NCBI GenBank assembly: GCA_029204225.1
Contig: CM055095.1
Coordinates: forward strand, 26,024,503 to 26,088,502
Source of the DNA: Diphasiastrum complanatum
Taxonomy: Eukaryota > Streptophyta > Lycopodiopsida > Lycopodiales > Lycopodiaceae
Direction: 5' to 3'
Length of the DNA stretch: 64,000 nt
Shown: in pieces, positions 13,295-22,796 of the stretch
Layout of the letters: the number at the start of each line of letters is the position of its first letter
Position numbering within the stretch: position 1 is the stretch's first letter
Position numbers and translations under genes: made by a program
The notes under the pieces: generated by a model
What the model was told of the DNA's origin: nothing
The model's database searches: none
The model's input: only the letters and a program-made list of their open reading frames with translations

Positions 13295-15952
13295 ACTAGC
13301 ATAAAGGCAAAGAACATCCTGGATTTGATCCACACAGATTTATGCGGGCCTATGAGGACCATGTCCTTAGGTAAAGCCTTCTATTTCATGACCTTTATTG
13401 ATGATATGTCACGTAAGACGTGGATCTACTTGTTGAAGAAGAAATCGGATGCATTTGACAATTTCAAGAGCTTCAAAGCATTGGTCGAAAATCAGACAGG
13501 TAGGAAGTTCAAAGTACTAAGATCAGATAGTAGAGGTGAGTACAAGTCTAATGACTTCAATGATCTTTGTGATCAATGTGGGATTAAAAGACAATTTACG
13601 TAAGCTCATACTCCTGCTCTCAATGGTGTAGCTGAGCGCAAGAATCGTACGATTGTGAAAAGTGCCAGATCTATGCTAGCTGAGATGAAACTACCAAAAG
13701 ATTTTTGGTCAGAAGCATGCAATACGGCAGTCTATCTTCAAAATAGAAGTTCTACCATTGCCATACCAAAGATAACACCTGAGGAAGCATTCACGAAGAA
13801 GAAGCCAAAGGTGAACCACTTGCGAATCTTTGGATGTAAGGCCTTTGTACACATTCCTAAGGAAGAGAGACGTAAACTTGATGTAAAAGCTATCAAGTGT
13901 ATATTCCTAGGATATGATGATCGTGTGAAGGGCTATAGATGTTTTCATCCAGTGGAAAACAAAATCCATGTAAGCCGCGATGTTATCTTTGATGAATCCA
14001 AGATGTATGAAGACAAGGATGCTGAGAAAATAGATACATCCAGTGGGAAAGATGGTTTAGTGAGGATACCTCCTGATGATGATCCATTCATTGACCTTCC
14101 AAGTGATGAACATGAGGATACATCTCAACATACTACTACTCAATCCCAAGAAACAGGTTGAAGAGGTAGAGATAAACCTTTTGGTGCAAGAAGGATTGAA
14201 GTTGCAGGTGACAAACGTAAGGAGAAGGATGTACCGTGGGATACATTTTCACCAGGAAGCCGATCACTTGACAGGAAGCTCCCTAAGTGGTTTGAGAGAT
14301 TGTTGGAGAGCCGCGACATGGATGACTTTCCAGGATCATCTATCCAGGGAGAGCTACAAAAATCAACAAGAGAGAAAACACAACCTGAAAGGTATGAAGC
14401 AAATTATGCTCTCTTATCTAGCATTATTCAAAGCAAAGAACCTTCGACTTATGGTGAAGCGAAGGATGATGACATTTGGGTCAAGGCCATGGGAGAGGAG
14501 ATGGAGTCAATTGCTAAGCATAGCACATGGGACTTAGTAGACCCACCAGTGGGCAGGAAATCCATTGGTTGCAAATGGGTATACAAGACTAAGTATCATG
14601 TAGATGGAAGTATAGCAAAGCACAAGGCAAGATTGGTGATCAAAGGGTATGCACAAAGTAAAGGCATTAACTATGAGGAGACCTTTGCACCAATATGTAA
14701 ATGGAATACTCTACGTCTACTTGTTGCTTTAGCTTCACATTTTGGTTGGCCTTTGCATCAGATGGATGTGAAATTTGCTTTTCTAAATGGTGAGTTAGAA
14801 GAAGAGGTGTTCATGGATCAACTTGAAGGCTTTGTAACGAAGGGACAGGAAAATAAAATATTTCGCTTGAAGAAAGCGCTTTATGGTCTTAAACAGGCAC
14901 CACGTGTGTGGTATAGCAGGATTGATGCCTACTTTGGTTCAAAGGGCATGGTGAGAACACGTTCTGATCCAAATCTATATGTCTTATGCTTTGATAGTAT
15001 TGTTGCTTTGATTGCTCTTTATGTTGATGACTTGATTATTACGGGAAATAATCAAGAGATGATAGATATGATCAAGAAAGATCTCATGGAACAATTCGAG
15101 ATGACAGATCTCAGCTTGATGCATTACTGCCTTGGAGTAGAGGTGTGGCAAAAAGGACAAGAAGTGGGTTTAACACAGGTGAAGTATGTCAAAGAGTTGC
15201 TGCACAGGTTTAGGTTGCAGGATTGCAAACCAGTGAATACTCCCATTGAACCAAGTAAAAAGCTTTCTAAGCTTGATGAGTCACAGCCATTTGATGCTAC
15301 GCTGTACAGGCAGTTAGTAGGGAGCTTGATTTACCTTACCACGACTAGACCAGATATATGCTATGTTGTTGGCATTGTAAGTCAATTTATGGCAGCACCT
15401 ACGGAAATGCATTGGAAGGCAGCTAAACGCATTTTGCGTTATATGAAAGGCACTTTATATTATGGCTTGATTTACAAGAAGCATGATGGTTTACCTAAGT
15501 TGTGTGGCTATGTGGATGCGGATTGGGGAAGTGACTATGATGATCGTAGATCCACCACAGGGTATGTATTTCAATTTTGTGGTAGTTGCTTTTCTTGGTC
15601 TAGTAAGAAGCAAAGTACAATTGCTCTATCCACCACAGAAGCAGAGTATAAGGCAATGTGTAGTGCAGCACATGAAGCTATATGGTTGAGACAAATCTTG
15701 GAAGAAGTTGGCATGAAGCATCCCACGACATTACATAGCGACAGTTAGAGTGGCATTCAGCTAGCAAAGAATCTAGTGTTCCATGCGAGAACCAAACACA
15801 TTGAGATTCAATATCACTCTATATGTGAAAGGCTGTTGAGTCGTGAAATTCATGTTGTTCATTGTAGCATAGAAGAACAACTAGCTGATATTTTCACTAA
15901 GCCACCTGTTCTAACATATATATTGAAAGGAGATAGAGCTTTTGCTACCTGA
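13295..15952 (+). pseudogene. Ty1/copia pol remnant (integrase-RT-RNase H)
   Basis: One reading frame carries the copia order integrase, RT, RNase H. Integrase Asp residues lie in IHTDLCGPM and LRSDSRGEY, and the Glu in NGVAERKNRT. The RT has the FAPI block and the catalytic YVDDLIITG box (about 15020-15047). RNase H has CGYVDADW and STTEAEYKAM. Three in-frame stops break it: TAA 13601-13603, TGA 14159-14161 and TAG 15746-15748. The last replaces a Gln normally found in the DSQSA motif. No frameshift was found over 2.6 kb, so inactivation is by point mutation and fairly recent. Gag, protease, PPT and LTRs were not found. Confidence 0.92.
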
Positions 15953-15991
15953 CTCAATAGGTTTGTTAGCCACCTGGGGAACGAGCACTTT

Positions 15992-17155
15992 TTGGAGTTA
16001 ACGCGTGATCAACAAGTAAATTTTAATCTCAAAAGTGTAGGAAACAAGTTCTTGTCAGGTGAAATTAGTGTGATTTTTTTGTTGAATGCATTTCCTACAA
16101 ATACCGTTGAAGAAAAACAGGATCCTAGCATGAACGTCAGCGAAATGAAAGAGCAAGAAGCAGAAGAGAAATTAACACCCGTGAAGGAAGCAGAGCTTGC
16201 ACGACAGATGGCTTCAGTTGCATCAACATCTGCCCAATCGGAGGACATAGACGACTCCAATCACATGCTGCGAATACGTGACCTTGTCCCAGTGATAATT
16301 AATGGCAAGAGTATTTGTTTCTGCATGACTTGCAACATATCCTCGTCTTACGAGAGGATGAGATGTTGGCAAGATTAGTGAAATTGCAAATGGCACCAAC
16401 ACCTTTGACCACTCAGTGCCAGACGATACATTTCGACAGTTGATTGGAGATGACGCAGATACTACTGAGCAAGCTCTGGCAAAAATTTTGTGTGAACTGA
16501 AGACTTTGCAACCATCGGAGGTTGAGCCTAAACAATTTGGGAAATTACCGATTTCCACAACTGAGATGCCATATAGAGGCCATGGAATTGTGCTTGCAAA
16601 AATTGAGAATGAGGATGAAGGATCTCAGACAAGTTCTTTGTCAACAAATACTCTCATCCATGCTTGTTCCCATTTCTGAATCTATTCATTGTAATTATAA
16701 CATTCTTATATAATGTATTGCAGTATGCAATGGAGATTATCAGTTTTGCAATGAAGAGCGGAGGTTCTCGTGAGGACCGAACAGAGCGAAGGCCAGATGC
16801 ATCCCTGGCATACTACATTGGACAATTCCCTGACAACTATATCTTATGTTTCAGCAATGAGTATAGTCCTGATGGGCCCACTGAGCTGGTCAAGTGCAAA
16901 AGATTATCAAAGCATCTTGCAGATGCTCCACTTCCACAAACTGCACCAAAGGCCTACTGTGTACAAAGGAGTGCTATCTTGCAGGACTTCTGCCCAGGGT
17001 TTGAGCCTAGATTACTTTTGGCCTCAGCGGTTGGACCTTATGAGGAGCATGCTGATGCTGCTAAGTTAGCATTGGAGTTAATGAAGCCAACAGTAGGACT
17101 AGAAAATAGATCAGAGTCACTGCTGGAAGCACAGGCTAATGTAAAAGAATTTTAA
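15992..17155 (+). CDS. Uncharacterised coding stretch, probably multi-exon
   Basis: Not recognised. Three open segments follow each other: 15992-16378, 16416-16679 (different frame) and about 16725-17155. A good 3' splice site (TATTGCAG) ends at about 16723, just before the last segment, which supports a spliced gene. The first segment is Glu/Lys/Ala-rich. The last contains ASLAYYIGQFPDNYILCF and ends in a stop at 17153-17155. No zinc finger, protease or RT motif is visible, so it does not look like a retroelement. It converges with the H3-like gene on the other strand. It could be a host gene fragment or a captured gene. Exon borders other than the one named are uncertain. Confidence 0.35.
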
Positions 17156-17310
17156 AGAAAAATGTGATTTTTTTTTCAAAAATATGTCAATTGAAACTGC
17201 ATGCGTTCAAAAATTTCATTCATTATGGTAGGTTATGAAAATTTCTACCAATCATCTAAATTTAAGGGCATTAAAGTGCCATTTTGAACTTCAAGCAGCC
17301 CCCCTCCGCA

Positions 17311-17475
17311 CCCTTGCGTCATTTGCACACAAGGGCGTGGATTGGGACCGTTTGACCCAGTCAAACTCCCTCTAATCATGCCCTTGCGTGATCTGCACGC
17401 AAGGGCGCGGAAGGGGACCATTTGACCCTGTCAAACTGCCTCTGTCCATGCCCTTGCGTGCAAATCAGCATTTGA
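17311..17475. repeat. 70-bp tandem repeat with internal hairpin
   Basis: The 10-mer cccttgcgtg (or its one-base variant) recurs at 17311, 17381 and 17451, exactly 70 bp apart, with matching intervening sequence ('gacc.tttgaccc.gtcaaact.cctct..tcatg'). In the second unit it pairs perfectly with cacgcaaggg (17381-17390 with 17396-17405). The array sits between the 3' ends of two convergent coding regions. Confidence 0.85.
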
Positions 17476-17622
17476 TATACACTCCAATAAAAAATTTAGA
17501 AAACCAAAAACATTAACAGAAACTTGTATTTCATCATAAAATGAATTCACACAATAATTCAACAGAGTCTGATGACAAAAATGATCTGATATTATTATCT
17601 GAAAATTTGAAGTACATCGTTT

Positions 17623-18886
17623 TTAATTCCTCTCACGTCTCAGCCTCTTTGCCAACAACATGCCCTGTGGAAGTATAGTAACTCTCTTACAATGGACAGC
17701 ACACAAATATGAGTCTTCAAACAAATTTGTGAGATACATTTCTGCCGCCTCTTGGATAGCCGATGCAGCCTCGCTCGTAATTCTAACCCCAAGGGAGAAT
17801 TCGTCCATGATCTCCTTGATCGTCCGGACAAATGGAGCTCTCGGTATGAGGAATTCCATAGATATTTGGTATTTTCGAATCTCCTTATGCCAGTTCGGAA
17901 TTCGGCTCTTCCTTCGGCGACGTGGTTGCGGAGGCTACATCCTTCTGAAGACCTTGCCTTGCCAGGGTGGTGGCGGTGTGGCTGCCCTTCTCCGTGTTGT
18001 CGGCTGGCTAGGTCCCGTCTCATCTTGCATGGGAGGGTCCTGCGGGGGGTCCTGCAGCACCTCTGGTGCTGACTGATCTCGAGGCACCTGGGGAGCTTCC
18101 GGCTGCGGCTGTGCTTGAGGAATGGTCCGCGAAAGGCGTCGAGGCTTCGAGCGACCTCTCTTTCGATGAACACATTTAGATTTCAACCGTGATGTGGGTG
18201 TGACATGCTGAGAAGCCTCCCCAACGGCTTCTGCGTTTGGTGTCTGGTCCGAGCCGATGAGCAAGGACATCATGGGCCCCATTACAGGCCCTTACACATG
18301 TCCGAGTGATTGTGTCAAAGTGGAGTCCCCTGAAGCTGCTCTGACTCCTGATGAACCAACCGCAAAGCCATCAAGAGGGACTTGTTCCTAAGCACCCTGA
18401 TCGTCGAAGATCCCAAGGAAATCATTGGGAATCGGCCTGGAAAGCCTGAGTGGAGTCGCGCTGGCTCTATGTTGGAGAGGGGTTTCCCAGCACTGACCTC
18501 ACACCAAAATCATGCAGCAGGACATCATCTGTTGCTCTGGCTATATGCTGCTCATCCAAAGGTGTTTGTTGCTGCCCCTGCTCCTGCCCCTGCTCATCCA
18601 TTGTCGCTTGCTGCTGCCCAAGCTCCTCCATTGCCACTTGCTGCTGCCCCTGCTCCTGCCCCTGCACCTGCTCACAATCCATGGGAACTTGCCCAGGATC
18701 ATCCACTGCTACCTACTCATATTGAGTTCTGTCCATTTCCTCCGCCACAGGTTCAATGCTGCTACTTCTGCTCCTACTCCTACTCCTTGAGCGCCTTTCT
18801 CGTGCTTCTATTGCTTCTAAAGCGGCTTGGTGCAATAACGCTGTTTCCCTTGGATTCTGCCTTGCTGTTTGTTTCGTACGTGCCAT
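17623..18886 (-). pseudogene. Divergent histone H3 variant, H3-type tail and complete fold
   Basis: The ATG at 18886-18884 gives MARTKQTARQNPRETALL. The first eight residues after Met equal canonical H3, and Lys9 is Gln. An RS-repeat (RRSRSRSRSRSSS) and Q/E/G-rich repeats follow down to about 18480, then a basic P/Q-rich stretch. The C-terminal part (17925-17623) is a full H3 fold: KEIRKYQISMEFLIPRAPF (alphaN/alpha1), IQEAAEMYLTNLFED and LCAVHCKRVTILP (alpha2/loop 2), then the last helix, stop at 17623. Long tail, LIP motif and divergence recall centromeric H3 (CENH3), but loop 1 has the canonical H3 length. The GTVALREI region is replaced by IPNWHKEI. Lesions: TAG 18714-18716, a frame change near 18470, TAG 18388-18390, TAA 18292-18294, TAG 17935-17937. 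All are in the tail; the fold is clean. It is either a pseudogene or a gene with unplaced introns. Confidence 0.8.
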
Positions 18887-19051
18887 AAACTAGGTCGCCA
18901 TGCGGATATAATAGAGTACTAATGTATAGGAATTGCAATAACGACACTAATTTGCACTTGTGTGAGCATAGCAGAATGATATCAACCTATGAAAAACAAA
19001 GGAAACTCTCTGACACTAAGGCTGAAATGGCAAAATGGGGACCCACACACC

Positions 19052-19060
19052 CTTATATAG
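19052..19060 (-). promoter_or_regulatory. TATA box candidate for the H3-like gene
   Basis: Reads CTATATAAGG on the - strand, about 165 bp upstream of the ATG at 18886. A start site about 30 bp downstream would leave a 5' UTR of roughly 140 nt. A retained promoter argues against a processed retrocopy. Confidence 0.5.
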
Positions 19061-19345
19061 TGTGCCATTCCAATTATAGCAAGCATTCCAAAAAGATCTC
19101 TTGATTGTTCAAAAATAGTAAAGTAAGAAATATATACACAATGAAATAATTCTATACGTTTCCAAAACATGTTATCAACAATTTCTTATAGAAAATGTCT
19201 AGTCAAAACATTTACATTGCAATTGCATACCAAACCAAACCATAGCTAATGCCCTAACAAACATGGAAATGATAGAGCCAAATCTATGACGAAATCCCAT
19301 CGGATAGATCAATGTTATTAGTTAAAGCTAGTACATAAATGCAAA

Positions 19346-20697
19346 TCATAGTTCATGTATTTTTACAGTGACCGAATCTAAAAATGATGTGCACTTTTGG
19401 TGTTTTTCCGCGCGCCACCTGATCTGCAAAACCAGACACTACCATTTCAATATTAAAATTCATTTTATATATGTGTTCAACAACCATTTACAAAATTTAG
19501 AAGCACGTTTATTGTTTACACTTACGGTTTGTCCGTTGATAGTGAACACAAAATTTGTGGGCACATCAGTATATATTAAACCAACCATAGCCCGTGCATC
19601 TTCCAGACTCCATTCACCATTAACACAGACTTCCCGCACTTCATCATTTGGCATATGGATGGGTAGTTCAAATTCTTGATGTCTCGTCTCTACATCCAAG
19701 CTATCCTGTCGACCGTGAGCAAACTTGAATTGCCTATAAACGAAACTGAAGGAGCACGTTTGCCGTGCAATGTGATATCTTATTGTCACCGTCTCACGAC
19801 AAATATCACACCTATTAAATCACCTTTGTGATCTACATTCCGTGAGTCCCAAGAAGTAAATACATTGTCCAACAATGAGGATTCCGTTGCTTTCCATATC
19901 CATAATGTATGTGTTTTACTAAATGGTATTGTTTTAAATATGGCAACAAATACAGCGACAGACACACTGGCACTAGTGTAAACACGTTTGGATCCGAATG
20001 TTGGCTTCATATTCATCGTAATCTCTTTGACGAGTTGGAATTTTGTCAATTCAATGGTCAATTCATCAACATAAGGCCAATTGTGAGAATCGATTGTAGG
20101 CTAAGAAAGAGGCAATAATTTGCCAGTTCCAAAGTTTTCCTTTGGAACTTCATACATGTGATCGTAAAAGTAAACACCCAGTCCTATGATTGCAGAAGAC
20201 TTGAGCCCATCATATATTAGTACTCCATATTTTGCATGTATTGTAGAGAAATTTCCCGTAAACGATTTTACATGCTGCCAGTCATAGCTATCTGAAGGAA
20301 AAACATATGCACAAGAGGTATTAGAATGAAGCAACAATAATTTACAAGTAAAATATCTTTGACATTCAAAGATGTAAGACTTACAATGCGAAAGTATATT
20401 TCTATCAGCAACTGCCGTGTCCAACAAAATATCTCTACGCACGTAGACGTGTTGCACTCTGGCTAGGTAATCTCCGTTGCAATCGACTTTGAATTCGTGA
20501 ATTCTTCCTCTCCAATGGTGCTCTTTGTTGTCACGTTTTCTCTTTGCAACCCTATGAATTCCTTTACTAGAGGGTTGCATATATACCCAATCAAGAGTCA
20601 AAAATGTCGTAGGCACCCAATGGTCATTGGAGTCTTTGATTGGTGCAACAACGGAGTTTAATTGAATCTTTGTTCTTCTTGGTTGACTAGAAGTCAT
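19346..20697 (-). CDS. BAH-like domain protein (gene or pseudogene)
   Basis: ATG at 20697-20695. The first exon runs to 20385 and ends at a strong donor (GTAAGT); the 93-bp intron ends at 20292 (TTTTTCCTTCAG). Joining these exons gives a BAH-like pattern: WRGRIHEFKVDCNGDYLARV, then VYVRRDI, then ILSHY...W..VKSFTGNF, compared with the family's I..I.....G...V...W.YR..D....E..LS.H.D.V....I.G...V. BAH domains bind nucleosomes and histone tails. A TAG at 20101-20103 follows, itself a good splice acceptor (CCTCTTTCTTAG). More coding sequence continues to about 19815, where a frame change or small intron is needed. A later exon ends at 19526 with GTAAGT, and the last exon would be 19423-19346. The two middle junctions are unresolved. 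The gene lies upstream of the H3-like gene on the same strand. Confidence 0.45.
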
Positions 20698-20800
20698 GAT
20701 CTATGAAAAGACAATGTGTTTGGTCTTGAGTTAGCGAGTGTATAGTATAGTGAAAAGATTGTTATGTTAATATGGAGAATGAGTAGAGTGGGAGGTCGTT

Positions 20801-20801
<1 letters not shown>

Positions 20802-20857
<56 letters not shown>
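20802..20857. repeat. (GA)n microsatellite
   Basis: Perfect GA tract of about 28 units, some 105 bp upstream of the BAH-like gene ATG. Confidence 0.97.
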
Positions 20858-20859
<2 letters not shown>

Positions 20860-21163
20860 TGAATATTTTGAACGAGTAGATAAACTAGCCATTAGGTGCA
20901 GGTATGTTGGGTCTAGTTAATAGCTATGTGATAGGTGTAGTTAGCCTCCCATGTAGAGTTAATGTAGGGTTAATGCTAGAGGTGTACTTAGTGGTCCCAC
21001 ACTTGATTTAATCTACACCATGCAATTTGCCATGTCATATGGGCCATTGATGCTCAATTGTCATTCTTTTATTGGCACATGTGTCGTCACTAACACTAAT
21101 CATGATTAGTGAAGAGGCCCTTTTTGAGTCCAAAAAGGGCCCTAATGATGTTCTAGTTAAATC
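20858..21163. other. No gene seen
   Basis: AT-rich spacer between the (GA)n tract and a copia-derived 3' end. Confidence 0.5.
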
Positions 21164-21649
21164 TTGATGTGTAAAATTGATGTAAGAAATAGTGAAGTAT
21201 CCAATTTGGACACTATTGTCTATATCAATTGTGGAAACTACTTTAGAACATTAGAAATGAGGTCTATACTTAGGATGGAGATCATTCTAAAGTTGGATCA
21301 AAGTAATATGGTTAAAACTATGCCAAAACTAGTCGAAGAGGGAGTGTGAGAAATCTCAACTAGTTTAGTCAAGTTTAGCCATATTTTGGTTAATTGTCAA
21401 ATATATTAGGCCAAAATGCATTTTAGACTTTGAGATAAACTTTATGAAAGTTATTTCAATCAAAGTTCATTTGAAGTACCACTTTTGAAAAGTGTGGGAA
21501 AGTTAGGAGGTCGAGTTTGGACACATTTAAATTTGAATGTTAGATGCATTGAATCTAGTCACATTGTTGATAGGGTTTTTGTTATGGAGGGAAACCAAAG
21601 ATTCATAAATGAGGCATGGACCTGCTATAAAAAGATGTAAACTCGTGAT

Positions 21650-21741
<92 letters not shown>

Positions 21742-22061
21742 CATGCTTATACATGAGTTCTCTTGGATTTGTCTATCCATTGGTGCACTATCTTGATGAT
21801 ATCTTGCAATCTTGTGTGTAGAATGCTCATATTTTGCCAGATCCACACGTGGGAAATACAGTAGAGTACTGTTAATGTACGGACAACAACTTCATTTTAT
21901 CATATATTTGATATTTGATCAAGTTCTTATTGAGTTTGCATCTCTTTCGTTGAGCAGATGCTCAGATTTTTCTACATTGGCAATGTTGTATGTTGTGTTG
22001 ACTTTCTAACCAAAGATCAAAGGGACACATTTTGGATCTTAATGATTTGAAATTCTTCACA
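21164..22061 (+). mobile_element. Copia 3' end: internal remnant, PPT and LTR
   Basis: 21345-22061 is homologous to the LTR at 54561-55207: same start (tgtgaraa.), same TATA context, and the same 'catttcatgcttatacatg' and 'ttctacattgg' segments. It starts with TG, ends ...cttcaca, and is preceded by the same polypurine tract gaagagggag (21335-21344). The 180 bp before it match 53811-53990. The RNase H segment present at 54000-54550 is missing here, so this copy has an internal deletion. The TATA box is at 21626-21632. No second LTR was identified. Confidence 0.85.
21652..21737. repeat. (CT)n tract inside the copia LTR
   Basis: About 43 CT units, 20 bp downstream of the LTR TATA box. The related LTR at 54561 has only a short interrupted CT-rich stretch (about 54862-54884) at this place, so the tract grew from an LTR pyrimidine patch. 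Confidence 0.95.
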
Positions 22062-22450
22062 GCTATACCTTACCAGGAAAGGTCGAGGACCTTCTGAAGC
22101 TGGCACCAGCCAACCTAGTTGCCCTTCTACATCCTCAACTAGATTGGTAGAAGGCGGTGTTCACGGGCAACCCCGAGCTTTTAAAAGAATATCTTATGGC
22201 TCTGATGGTAAAAAGGGAGATCCTACGTATCATCATATACCTAGATGAAATGCATGGTGCTCAAGACTCTCAGCGTCAAGGTCTATAACTGGCCAATCAT
22301 CAATTCTCAACATGGTTGGGACACAACTATTGATTTTACAAGAGCCCTCAATTAGTTCATGATCGATGCAGTTAACTTTCCAGATCCCATTGTTCTGGAA
22401 GCCTACTACAACGCGGAGACTTTGCTGACAATTGCTAAAGTCCAATAAAA
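22062..22450 (+). pseudogene. Unidentified element-like coding remnant
   Basis: Right after the LTR, + strand frames read a plausible protein with stops: LKLAPANLVALLHPQLDW then TAG, then KEYLMALMVKREIL, and further on VYNWPIINSQHGWDTTIDF and DAVNFPDPIVLEAYYNAE. A stop follows at about 22447. A pyrimidine-rich stretch and a PPT/LTR-like start (22750-22796) come after it, so this is likely the 3' end of an LTR element without visible pol. No domain recognised. Confidence 0.35.
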
Positions 22451-22753
22451 GACACTGATGGACTCATTTTTAATTTTATTGTCTTTCAACGTTTTTTCTT
22501 TTTATCCTTTTTAATTTTTCCATTATTTGTAAATACTTTTGTCCATACACACTCTCTATTCCCCCCCCCCTACCCCTCTTATCTCAGCAAATTGTCGCCA
22601 CCATTGTTTTTCTCATTTTTTATGCCATTTTCTCTTTTCCTAGTTTTTTTTCCACCTCCTTCACCTTTCTCCCATTAGCATTCCAGTTCACATCGCCACG
22701 CTAGCCAACGTCCAAGACAAACCTAGGTGCCAATGAATTGTCACCAAATTTGC

Positions 22754-22796
22754 ACTGGGGGCATGTTAGAAGATTTCCATGAAGATTCTTCTAACA
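22754..22796 (+). mobile_element. PPT and LTR-start hairpin
   Basis: A purine-rich run (actgggggca) is followed at 22764 by tgttagaaga, which pairs perfectly with tcttctaaca at 22787-22796 around a 13-base loop. The layout matches the LTR starts at 41073 and 44487. Confidence 0.5.

Noticed and set aside
17623-18886. Firm naming as CENH3
   Set aside because: The tail length and LIP motif fit, but loop 1 has canonical H3 length and several CENH3 hallmarks cannot be checked without an alignment.
17660-18888. + strand frames opposite the H3-like gene (Cys/Pro/Ala-rich)
   Set aside because: Antisense readings of the Q/E-repeat tail; the - strand has the histone fold and the H3 start.
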